From: Shuttleworthia sp045545575
GTDB taxonomy: Bacteria; Bacillota; Clostridia; Lachnospirales; Lachnospiraceae
Assembly: GCA_045545575.1 (NCBI GenBank)
Contig: JAZQBE010000055.1
Location: forward strand, 1 to 50,169
Direction: 5' to 3'
Length of the DNA stretch: 50,169 nucleotides
The position numbers and the translations under genes are program-made. Positions 43,516 through 50,169 of this stretch are shown here, piece after piece. How positions within the stretch are numbered: position 1 is the stretch's first letter; the number at the start of each line of letters is the position of its first letter. The notes below the pieces were generated by a model. The model was not told where the DNA came from and searched no databases. It was given only the letters and a program-made list of their open reading frames with translations.

Positions 43516-44787
43516 ATGATGATGTGGACGATCCCCAATCCCCTGACGGATGCGCAGGGGCAGATGACGAAACCGGAAAACTGGGATGCGCAGCGGGCGT
43601 ATCTGGCGGATATCCTCGCGTCGGATCTGTACGGCGTGATGCCGCCGGCTCCGGGCAACGTTTCGGCCGAAAAGATCTTCGAAAAGCCGCTCTGGGACGG
43701 CGCGGCCTGCTTTGAGGTCTACGATCTTTCGTTCGGCCCGCAGTCTTCCGTTCACGAGAAAACGGCGGTCATCCGACCCGCCGGCAAGAAGGCGGTTCCG
43801 CTGCTTCTCTGCGGCGGATATGTGGAAGAAGAAAACGCCCGAATGGCCTTCGACCAGGGGTTCTGCATCGTCACGCCGCTGGCCGACGAGGCCGCGCCCG
43901 ACGAACCGGATTATCAGAAAGGCTCGCTGTATCAGGCCTATCCGGAATACAGCTTTAAAGTCATCGCCATGTGGGGATGGATGTTAAGCCGTGTCATCGA
44001 CTGGCTGGAAACCGCTGATTTCGTGACCGGCGATCCCGTCACCGTCATCGGCCATTCCCGCTTCGGAAAAGCCGCGTTAAGCTGCGCCGTCTATGACGAG
44101 CGCGTCAAGGTATGCGTTGCGGCCGGCAGCGGCTGTGGCGGCATGGGCAGCCTGCGCGTGGCAGGCAGCCGTTTCGGACGCGATACCGGCGAAGTGGAGA
44201 CCATCGGTCAGATGTGCGGCGGCATGTTCCCGCACTGGTTCCTGGACTCCGTCCGCCCCTACGGCGCGGACGTGCCGAGCGCCCACAACCGCGAAAACGA
44301 ACTGCGTTTCGACGCCGATTTCATCGGCGCGGCCATCGCGCCCCGCGCCCTGCTGATTCTGGAAGGGCTTGACGATACCTGGGCCAATCCCTACGGGACG
44401 ATGGCCACCTTCGGCGCCGTGGCCGACGTCTACCACTTCCTGGGCGAGGACAGCAAGTGCGGCATTCATTTCCGCGAAGGCGGACACGCCTTAAACAGCG
44501 AAGACTGGAGCACGCTGCTTACGTTCTGCCGCGAGCAGGTACTGGGTGAAAAAGTGGACCGCTGCTGGCATGTGCGCAGCCCGAAGGATCCGGTGATTGC
44601 CAGAGACTGGAAGGCGGATCCAAACGAGGCGGTACCGGAGGGCAATTATGATTTCTCTCCGGAGGCGATTGCCGCGCTGATGAAGGGATTAAATGAGCGC
44701 TGGGTGTTCAGCGAGGCCGGACTGGAAACCGGTGTTGTACGGTTTATGAAGAAGATGATCGTCCAGCGGATGCAGGAGAAACAGTAA
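43516..44787 (+). CDS. CE15-like esterase (alpha/beta hydrolase)
   Basis: A 423-residue alpha/beta hydrolase that resembles the CE15 family of 4-O-methyl-glucuronoyl methylesterases and related acetyl-xylan esterase-like proteins. The nucleophile elbow is GHSRFGKAAL with Ser181, Arg182 and Lys185, the CE15 (G-x-S-R-x-G-K) pattern; the catalytic histidine is probably His324 in REGGHALNS, and the acid may be in LEGLDDTWANP. There is no signal peptide, unlike most CE15 enzymes, so it would act in the cytosol. Three successive ATGs (43516, 43519, 43522) follow AAGGAG; the second or third has the better spacing. It fits the plant-polysaccharide theme. Other esterase specificities are possible. Confidence 0.75.
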   Translation: MMMWTIPNPLTDAQGQMTKPENWDAQRAYLADILASDLYGVMPPAPGNVSAEKIFEKPLWDGAACFEVYDLSFGPQSSVHEKTAVIRPAGKKAVPLLLCGGYVEEENARMAFDQGFCIVTPLADEAAPDEPDYQKGSLYQAYPEYSFKVIAMWGWMLSRVIDWLETADFVTGDPVTVIGHSRFGKAALSCAVYDERVKVCVAAGSGCGGMGSLRVAGSRFGRDTGEVETIGQMCGGMFPHWFLDSVRPYGADVPSAHNRENELRFDADFIGAAIAPRALLILEGLDDTWANPYGTMATFGAVADVYHFLGEDSKCGIHFREGGHALNSEDWSTLLTFCREQVLGEKVDRCWHVRSPKDPVIARDWKADPNEAVPEGNYDFSPEAIAALMKGLNERWVFSEAGLETGVVRFMKKMIVQRMQEKQ

Positions 44788-44825
44788 AGTCTGGACACAA
44801 CACAAGAGGAAGGGGCACACAGATT

Positions 44826-45482
44826 ATGATGAAGAAAACACTTGGACTGCTGATGGCTGCGATGATTGTCCTGTCCGGCTGCGGAGCGAAGGAAGCGCCG
44901 GCCCAGGCACCAGAAGGCGCTGCGCAGGGAACAGCGGAAGCCCCGGCGGCGTCCGCAAGCGTCAATCCGGAAGAATTCAAGACGATCGGCGACATCTTAA
45001 ACGCCGGCCTGAACAGCCCGCAGTACGCAACCTATAACAATTATCTCGTCTATGTGTTTGAAGCGGGCGACACCGTCTACCGCGCCATCGCAAGCGTTCC
45101 GGATGACACGCAGCAGGCGATTTTCGATCTGGATTACGCGGATGAGGACCACGACGCGAAGTTTGCGGATCTCGTTTCGCCGCTGGCGATTGACCGCCTG
45201 GAGAACCTGACGCTGGCGATTCCGCCCCAGGACGAGCTGGACACCTATGTCGGGCTGACCGGGCAGGATCTGCTTGACGGCGGATGGACCTGTCAGGGCT
45301 ATAATCTGGACACCATGGAATTCTACATGAATCACGGGGCGTATCAGTTCCTGGTGGTCATGGAAGGCGAAGCGGAGATGTCGGATGATTACGATGCTGT
45401 GCTCGCACCGTTGACCGTGAAGTCGATTTCGTACTATGGTCTGGGCGACGCGACCGATCTGGAGTCGGATGACGGGCAATGA
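44826..45482 (+). CDS. Predicted lipoprotein
   Basis: A 218-residue protein with a lipoprotein signal peptide: MMKKTLGLLMAAMIVLSGC, the lipobox LSGC placing the lipid-modified cysteine at residue 19. A short low-complexity linker rich in Ala, Pro and Glu (20-50) leads into an acidic globular part (about 52-218) that I do not recognise from any named family. It would be tethered to the outer face of the membrane. The last bases overlap the start of the YczE-type gene (ATGATG), so the two are translationally coupled and may work together. Function unknown. Confidence 0.8.
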   Translation: MMKKTLGLLMAAMIVLSGCGAKEAPAQAPEGAAQGTAEAPAASASVNPEEFKTIGDILNAGLNSPQYATYNNYLVYVFEAGDTVYRAIASVPDDTQQAIFDLDYADEDHDAKFADLVSPLAIDRLENLTLAIPPQDELDTYVGLTGQDLLDGGWTCQGYNLDTMEFYMNHGAYQFLVVMEGEAEMSDDYDAVLAPLTVKSISYYGLGDATDLESDDGQ

Positions 45483-46120
45483 TGTTTATTGCAGATTATT
45501 TTAAGAAAGCGGGGATCCGGCGTGTCCTGATGAGTCTGGCCGGAAACCTGATTCTCGGCATGGGGGTTGCGGCGTTAAAGTTCTCCGGAACCGGCAACTC
45601 CCCCTATGACGGGATGAACATGGCCATCGCGGACTTCTTTTCCGTGTACTATCCACTGGTACAGGTGCTGGTGAACCTGGGATTGTTTGTCATCCAGATC
45701 ATCTTTGCGCGCAGCCTGATCGGCTTCGGAACCATCGTGAATTCGCTGCTGATCGGGTGGGTGGCAAACACGGTCTATAATGTCATCGGTGCGGTTTGTC
45801 CGATACCGTCGGCGCTTTTGGGAAAAATCGTCTTTCTGCTCGCAGGTCTGATCCTGTGCAGCCTGGGCTTAAGCCTGTACCAGACGTCGGACCTCGGCGT
45901 GGCGCCCTACGACGCACTTGCGATTACCTTTGACCGAGCATGGAAAAAAGTGCCCTATTTCTGGTGCCGGATTCTCTGCGATGCCGTGTGCGCGCTGATC
46001 TGCTTCCTGTTCGGCGGAGTGGTCGGCATCGGGACGCTCGTATCCGCATTCGGCTTCGGCCCGGTGATCAGCTTCTTTAACAAAACGGTATCGCGGCCGA
46101 TGCTCGCGAAGGGGAAATGA
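45479..46120 (+). CDS. YczE/YitT-type integral membrane protein
   Basis: A 213-residue protein with about five transmembrane segments. The repeated short motifs GNSPYDGMN (about 38-46) and LGVAPYDAL (about 140-148) sit in two halves of the protein and are typical of the YczE/YyaS/YitT family of unknown function. Its start overlaps the stop of the upstream lipoprotein by four bases, which suggests a pair: surface lipoprotein plus membrane partner. It is followed 29 bases later by the isochorismatase-MsrA fusion on the same strand. No transport substrate is predicted. Confidence 0.85.
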   Translation: MMFIADYFKKAGIRRVLMSLAGNLILGMGVAALKFSGTGNSPYDGMNMAIADFFSVYYPLVQVLVNLGLFVIQIIFARSLIGFGTIVNSLLIGWVANTVYNVIGAVCPIPSALLGKIVFLLAGLILCSLGLSLYQTSDLGVAPYDALAITFDRAWKKVPYFWCRILCDAVCALICFLFGGVVGIGTLVSAFGFGPVISFFNKTVSRPMLAKGK

Positions 46121-46148
46121 TACATCATTTCGCATAAAGGAGATACAG

Positions 46149-47162
46149 ATGCGGAAAATCCTGGTCGTCATCGACATGCAGAACGACTTCATCGACGGTG
46201 CCCTTGGCACGCCGGAAGCCCTTTCGATCGTCGAAAACGTGAAGAAGAAAATTGCCGGCTATCCTCCGGCGGATATCTATGCCACCATGGACACGCACCC
46301 GTCGAATTATCTTCAGACGCAGGAAGGCCGGTTCCTTCCGGTAAAGCACTGCATCCGCGGTACCGACGGATGGCAGATCCGGCCGGACATCGCGGCGCTG
46401 CTTCCGGAGGCGAAGATTTACGAGAAGCCCACCTTCGGCAGCCTGCGGCTGGCGGAGGATCTGAAGGAGGCCGCCCGGCAGGAGGAGATCGAGATCGAAC
46501 TGGTCGGGCTGTGCACCGACATCTGCGTCATTTCAAACGCGTTGCTTTTGAAGGCGGCGATGCCGGAGGTTCTGATTTGCGTCGACGCGTCCTGCTGCGC
46601 GGGTGTGACGCCCGAAAAGCACCAGGCCGCGCTTCTGACCATGCAGTCCTGTCAGATTCAGGTGCGCGACGTGCATACGATTTATCTGGCCGGCGGCTGC
46701 TTCTGGGGTGTGCAGAAGTTTTTTGATCAGTTCGACGGCGTGCTGGAAACCGAGACCGGTTACGCGAACGGGAAGACCGAGGCGCCTTCCTACGAAGAGG
46801 TCTGCGCGGGCAGCGGCCATGCGGAGACGGTGCGGATTACGTACGATGCTTCTGTCATTTCGCTCTCGTCACTTCTGGAAAAGTATTTCCTCGTGATCGA
46901 TCCGCTGTCCGTCAACCGGCAGGGAGGCGACGTCGGCGTCCAGTACCGGACCGGCATCTATTATACGGACGCGGCGCTTTTGAAGGAGATCGAAGCCGCG
47001 GTCCGGAAAGAGGAGGAACAGCTCGGGCAGCCGCTGGCCGTGGAAGTAAAGCCGCTGGAGCGCTTTGATTCCGCAGAGGGGTACCATCAGAACTATCTCG
47101 ACAAAAACCCGGGCGGATACTGTCACATTCCGGCAAAGATGATGCATCTGGCGGAAGAATAA
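46149..47162 (+). CDS. msrA: Isochorismatase-family hydrolase fused to peptide methionine-S-sulfoxide reductase
   Basis: A 337-residue two-domain protein. Residues 1-175 are an isochorismatase-type cysteine hydrolase close to nicotinamidases: VVIDMQNDFIDGA with the aspartate of the triad, and the catalytic cysteine Cys126 in LCTDICV. Residues 176-337 are MsrA, with the catalytic cysteine Cys184 in GGCFWG and the family segments VCAGSGHAETVRI, GGDVGVQYRTGIYY and YHQNYLDKNP. MsrA reduces methionine-S-sulfoxide in proteins. There is no stop or frame change at the joint. The gene has a good ribosome binding site (AAAGGAG). The symbol covers only the MsrA part. A free-Met-R-SO reductase lies 1.7 kb downstream, on the same strand. 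Confidence 0.9.
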   Translation: MRKILVVIDMQNDFIDGALGTPEALSIVENVKKKIAGYPPADIYATMDTHPSNYLQTQEGRFLPVKHCIRGTDGWQIRPDIAALLPEAKIYEKPTFGSLRLAEDLKEAARQEEIEIELVGLCTDICVISNALLLKAAMPEVLICVDASCCAGVTPEKHQAALLTMQSCQIQVRDVHTIYLAGGCFWGVQKFFDQFDGVLETETGYANGKTEAPSYEEVCAGSGHAETVRITYDASVISLSSLLEKYFLVIDPLSVNRQGGDVGVQYRTGIYYTDAALLKEIEAAVRKEEEQLGQPLAVEVKPLERFDSAEGYHQNYLDKNPGGYCHIPAKMMHLAEE

Positions 47163-47202
47163 TGCCGGAGTTATAAGCGATAAAGGGGAAAGGAGTATTT
47201 CA

Positions 47203-48189
47203 ATGCAGACAGTTCTTTATCAGAACACGGATCTTTTGTGTTCGGAGATCGGCCTGGGGACGGCCGGCTTCGGGACGTCGGTCGCAAAGGAGGACGCCTT
47301 CGCGCAGCTGGATCACTGGCTGGAAAACGGCGGAACCGTGATCGATACGGCCCACGTTTACGGCTCATCCGATCCGGAAAACGAAAGTCCGAGCGAGCGG
47401 ACCATCGGGGACTGGATGGCCGCGCGCGGAACGCGGGATCACGTTATTCTGTGTACGAAGGGCTGTCATCCGTCCTTTGACGCCTCCACCGGCACGATGG
47501 GCGCGCCGCGGGTAAACGCGAAGGCGCTCGAGGCGGATCTTGCCATGAGTCTGGAGAGCCTGAAAACGGACGCCATCGATCTCTATTTCCTGCATCGGGA
47601 CGATCCGGATACGCCGGTCGAGGAGATCATCGACGCCCTGGAGGCGCAGGTGCAGAAGGGTACCATCCGGTATTACGGCTGCTCCAACTGGACGCTGGAC
47701 CGGATTCGCGCGGCGGCGGATTACGCAAAGGAAAAGGGCTTCCGCGGGTTCGTCTGCAACCAGATGGTCGCGCCGCTGGCAAAGAAAAATGATATGATCA
47801 TGGCACACATGGGCATGGTCGGCATGGACAAAGCGATGCTGGCCTATCATGAGCAGACCGGTCTCGGCCTGATGACGGCGCAGACGCTTTGCAACGGCTA
47901 TTACCACAAACGGCTGGCGGGGGCGGAGCTGCCCGGTTTTCTGGGATTCCAGTACCAGTGCGAGACGAATGACCGCCTGTTCGAACGCATCGAGCAGCTC
48001 GCGAAGGACGGCATTCCCGTCAGCAGCGTGCTCCATGCCTACAACCGCAGCTATTCGTTCCCGTCCGTTTCCCTGATGGGATTCTCCCGGCTGGAGCAGA
48101 TGGACGAGGTGCTGCACGCCATCGAAATCCGTCCGGATGCGGAAGCGCTTGCACAGCTGCGCGGTATTCTCTGGGGATCGGAAGACTGA
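47203..48189 (+). CDS. Aldo/keto reductase
   Basis: A 328-residue NAD(P)H-dependent TIM-barrel reductase. The catalytic set is visible: Asp and Tyr in IDTAHVYG, the lysine in LCTKGCHPS, and the histidine in YFLHRDD. The cofactor-binding C-terminus has the expected SVSLMGFSRLEQM pattern. It lacks the iron-sulfur extension seen in the aldo/keto reductase at 12316. The start has AAAGGGGAAAGGAG before it. It lies in a row of same-strand genes with the MsrA fusion upstream and thiN downstream; a link to redox repair is possible but unproven. Substrate unknown. Confidence 0.92.
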   Translation: MQTVLYQNTDLLCSEIGLGTAGFGTSVAKEDAFAQLDHWLENGGTVIDTAHVYGSSDPENESPSERTIGDWMAARGTRDHVILCTKGCHPSFDASTGTMGAPRVNAKALEADLAMSLESLKTDAIDLYFLHRDDPDTPVEEIIDALEAQVQKGTIRYYGCSNWTLDRIRAAADYAKEKGFRGFVCNQMVAPLAKKNDMIMAHMGMVGMDKAMLAYHEQTGLGLMTAQTLCNGYYHKRLAGAELPGFLGFQYQCETNDRLFERIEQLAKDGIPVSSVLHAYNRSYSFPSVSLMGFSRLEQMDEVLHAIEIRPDAEALAQLRGILWGSED

Positions 48190-48236
48190 CGGCCCGGCCG
48201 AAGGCTTCCGGCACAAGATTGAAAGAAGGAAACAGG

Positions 48237-48857
48237 ATGAAGCGCTGCGTCATCGTCGGCGGGGCGGATATCCGCAATTACGACAGAATCAAAAGCCGGC
48301 TGCGGGAAGAAGACTACATGATCTTCTGCGACAGCGGCTGCCGGCATATGGAGGCCCTCGGACGGATGCCGGACCTGATCGTCGGGGATTTCGATTCCAG
48401 CGAAAACCCGCATCTGGAGGCGGAAACGATCGTGCTTCCCTGCGTGAAGGACGATACGGATACGGTTTTTGCCGTCAAGGAGGCGGTCCGGCGCGGATTT
48501 GACGACGTCCTCCTGATCGGCGTGATCGGCGGTCGGCTCGATCACACCTTAGGCAACGTGTCCATTCTGGTTTATCTGGATTCCCTGGGCAAAAAGGGAA
48601 TGATCATCGACGATTATTCCGAGATGGAGATCGTTTCGGGGGAACCGGCCTTTATCGACGATTCCTTTCCGTTCTTTTCCCTGCTGAACATCACGGGGAC
48701 GGCAAAGGGCATCACGGTGGAGAACGCGAAGTATCCGCTGAACGGTGCGGAGATCACCTGCGAGTACCAGTACGGCGTCAGCAACGAGGTGCTGCCGAAA
48801 CAAACGGCGAAGGTGACGGTCGCGGAAGGGAAACTGCTGCTGATTCGGGATTTTTGA
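48237..48857 (+). CDS. thiN: Thiamine pyrophosphokinase
   Basis: Transfers pyrophosphate from ATP to thiamine, giving thiamine diphosphate, the cofactor of the acetolactate synthase and transketolase encoded in this window. The 206-residue protein has the family motifs VGDFDSSE, the DDTDTVFAVKEA segment with its metal-binding aspartates and GGRLDHTLGNV, and a C-terminal beta-sandwich. Start ATG 48237 stands behind AGAAGGAAAC; the open frame extends a few codons upstream, without a better site. No thi riboswitch is visible. It lies between an aldo/keto reductase and the free-Met-R-SO reductase. Confidence 0.93.
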   Translation: MKRCVIVGGADIRNYDRIKSRLREEDYMIFCDSGCRHMEALGRMPDLIVGDFDSSENPHLEAETIVLPCVKDDTDTVFAVKEAVRRGFDDVLLIGVIGGRLDHTLGNVSILVYLDSLGKKGMIIDDYSEMEIVSGEPAFIDDSFPFFSLLNITGTAKGITVENAKYPLNGAEITCEYQYGVSNEVLPKQTAKVTVAEGKLLLIRDF

Positions 48858-48873
48858 CGCGCAGGGAGGTGCG

Positions 48874-49329
48874 ATGAAGACCGATTATAAACTGCTGAAT
48901 GCGCAGATCTGCGGATTTGCGGAAACGGAGCCCTGGTTCGGGGCGTTTCTTTCCAATGTATCCGCGCTGCTGTTTGAATCCATGGAGGACGTGAACTGGG
49001 CAGGGTTTTACCTGCTGCGGGACGGGAGGCTTGTTCTCGGCCCGTTCCAGGGCCGGCCGGCCTGCATCCATATCGAGGTCGGGCGCGGCGTCTGCGGAAC
49101 GGCGGTGCAGAAAAAGCGGATTCTCCGCGTGGAGGACGTGCATCAGTTTCCCGGCCACATTGCGTGTGACGAGGCGTCGCGGTCGGAAATCGTGCTGCCG
49201 CTGACAAAGGACGGCGAGCTGATCGGCGTGCTGGATATCGACAGCCCGCTTCCCGGAAGGTTTAAGGCGGCGGATGAGGCCGGGCTTGCGGTGATCGCGC
49301 AGACGATCGGGGAAGCGGTCCTGCTGTAG
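48874..49329 (+). CDS. msrC: Free methionine-(R)-sulfoxide reductase, GAF type
   Basis: A 151-residue GAF-domain enzyme that reduces the R epimer of free methionine sulfoxide, using thioredoxin. The family segments NWAGFYLL, LVLGPFQGRPAC, GRGVCGTA, FPGHIACD and SEIVLPL are all present. Three cysteines, Cys64, Cys74 and Cys98, have the same spacing as Cys84, Cys94 and Cys118 of the E. coli enzyme. It is 16 bases after thiN and behind GGGAGGT, so probably co-transcribed. It complements the MsrA domain upstream, which handles the S epimer. No MsrB, for protein-bound R epimer, is seen in the window. Confidence 0.93.
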   Translation: MKTDYKLLNAQICGFAETEPWFGAFLSNVSALLFESMEDVNWAGFYLLRDGRLVLGPFQGRPACIHIEVGRGVCGTAVQKKRILRVEDVHQFPGHIACDEASRSEIVLPLTKDGELIGVLDIDSPLPGRFKAADEAGLAVIAQTIGEAVLL

Positions 49330-49356
49330 CCCGCGGACGGTCAGGGGAGCGCGGGC
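49329..49356. terminator. Hairpin between convergent genes
   Basis: GCCCGCG and CGCGGGC are separated by 14 bases. It overlaps the ends of both the Met-R-SO reductase and the sugar-kinase gene. No T-run, so termination is uncertain. Confidence 0.4.
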
Positions 49357-50169
49357 CGGTTTTCGGAAAGGAAGCGTTCGACCTGTCCGCGGCTGCGGAT
49401 TCCGCTTCCCGCACCGACGGAAAGCGTAGACAGCGCGCCGCAGGCGTTGGCGAACGCCAGGGCATCCGCTGTGGATGCACCCTCCAGAACCGATGCGATA
49501 AAGCCTGCGATAAAGGCGTCTCCCGCGCCGGTGGCATCGACCGCGGGAACCGGAAAGGCCGGCAGGTAAAGGGTTTCCTTTGCGTTTTTCAGCAGACAGC
49601 CGTCGGCGCCGAGTTTTATGACGGCATTTTTTACGCCGAAGGAGAGGAATACGTCTGCCATGGCTTCCGGATCGGTTTTGCCGGAAAAGAACGCGGCTTC
49701 GTCGCGGTTCGGGAAGATGTAATCCGCCAGCGAAAGCGTATCCGCGAGATCGGAAATGGTCATGGGTTTGCTGTTTGGAAGCTTGGTATCCGCGAACAGC
49801 GGGATGCCGGCGGCGCGGACCGCGGAAGCGACGGTGAAGGACACGCCGGGATCGTCGAAGGGCGCGCGGTAGAGGGAAGCCATGCTGACCGCGTCGAAAC
49901 CGGAAAGGTCCGGCATCCGGGTTTCCGGATGACAGTTGTAGAAATGCGCGCGGTTGGTGATGGATTTCCGGCTTCCGTCGGCGTGGACGAAAAGCGTGCT
50001 GACCGGTGTCTGCATATCCTCCGGAAAAAAGACGCAGGAGGTGTCGACACCGGCATTGCGCAGGATGGACAGGATCATCTGTCCGGCGGCATCGTCTCCA
50101 AGGCCGCACAGGATCGACGTCCGAAGGTTCAGCCGGGCGGCGGTCACGGCTTCGTTCAAGGCTTCTCCG
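49341..50169 (-). CDS. PfkB-family carbohydrate kinase (N-terminus outside window)
   Basis: The C-terminal 276 codons of a ribokinase/fructokinase-type sugar kinase; the frame is still open at the right edge of the window and the usual GG-x-x-N-A start lies beyond it. Visible family features are NEAVTAARLN (remnant of the first motif), TSILCGLGDDAAG, and the PfkB signature VDATGAGDAFIAGF with the catalytic aspartate. ILRNAGVDTSCV and PSSTLF-like (TPVSTLFV) segments fit the sugar-binding lid. The substrate cannot be read from the sequence. It is convergent with the Met-R-SO reductase gene, with 11 bases between the two stop codons. Confidence 0.9.
   Translation of the reverse strand, partial: GEALNEAVTAARLNLRTSILCGLGDDAAGQMILSILRNAGVDTSCVFFPEDMQTPVSTLFVHADGSRKSITNRAHFYNCHPETRMPDLSGFDAVSMASLYRAPFDDPGVSFTVASAVRAAGIPLFADTKLPNSKPMTISDLADTLSLADYIFPNRDEAAFFSGKTDPEAMADVFLSFGVKNAVIKLGADGCLLKNAKETLYLPAFPVPAVDATGAGDAFIAGFIASVLEGASTADALAFANACGALSTLSVGAGSGIRSRGQVERFLSENRPALP

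Overview
The window looks like a chromosomal segment of a GC-rich member of the Clostridia (Bacillota), most likely Lachnospiraceae or a close relative. Signs are strong purine-rich ribosome binding sites in front of nearly every gene, the single-chain dimeric type of glycyl-tRNA synthetase, a DUF1015 gene next to serC-serA, a cytosolic M16C peptidase, a YczE-type membrane protein and aldo/keto reductases carrying ferredoxin domains. No rRNA, tRNA, CRISPR array, transposase or phage gene was found. Both ends of the window cut through genes (acetolactate synthase at the left, a PfkB-family sugar kinase at the right).

Layout. 1-5217: amino-acid synthesis (ilvB, serC, serA) and a DUF1015 protein. 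5269-12192: housekeeping block of an M16C peptidase, era, recO, a membrane-anchored protein with a QET-repeat tail, and glyS. 12316-14535: aldo/keto reductase with ferredoxin domain, convergent with a short pyruvate-kinase-like gene whose predicted terminator lies inside its reading frame. 14581-22719: a LacI-type regulator divergent from a five-gene sugar operon (fucose-isomerase-like protein, split transketolase, FGGY kinase, DUF5060/DUF4038-type glycosidase). The 600-base gap between them is filled with tandem repeats made of hairpins that almost all carry the same TTC loop. 22996-33059: a dehydrogenase-VOC-VOC fusion, an MGMT-family protein, two alpha-L-rhamnosidases of different families (GH78 and GH106), an RpiB-type isomerase and a TetR-like protein with a histone-H1-like tail. 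33161-38006: acpP, hisS, aspS, ilvE. 38299-44787: GH2 beta-galactosidase, DUF362 protein, SDR oxidoreductase and a CE15-like esterase. 44826-50169: lipoprotein, YczE-type membrane protein, an isochorismatase-MsrA fusion, aldo/keto reductase, thiamine pyrophosphokinase, free methionine-R-sulfoxide reductase and the sugar kinase.

How the genes may work together. The most coherent system is the 16261-22719 operon. An aldose-ketose isomerase, a ketose kinase and a two-subunit transketolase are the three steps known for non-oxidative D-apiose breakdown, and the last gene belongs to the fold group that includes apiosidases. With GH78, GH106, GH2 and CE15-like genes nearby, this suggests intracellular processing of apiose- and rhamnose-containing plant glycans or glycosides (rhamnogalacturonan-II side chains, apiosylated flavonoids). 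This is an inference: no transporter is present, none of these enzymes has a signal peptide, and no rhamnose catabolic genes are seen. A second theme at 46149-49329 is repair of oxidised methionine, by an MsrA domain and a free-Met-R-SO reductase.
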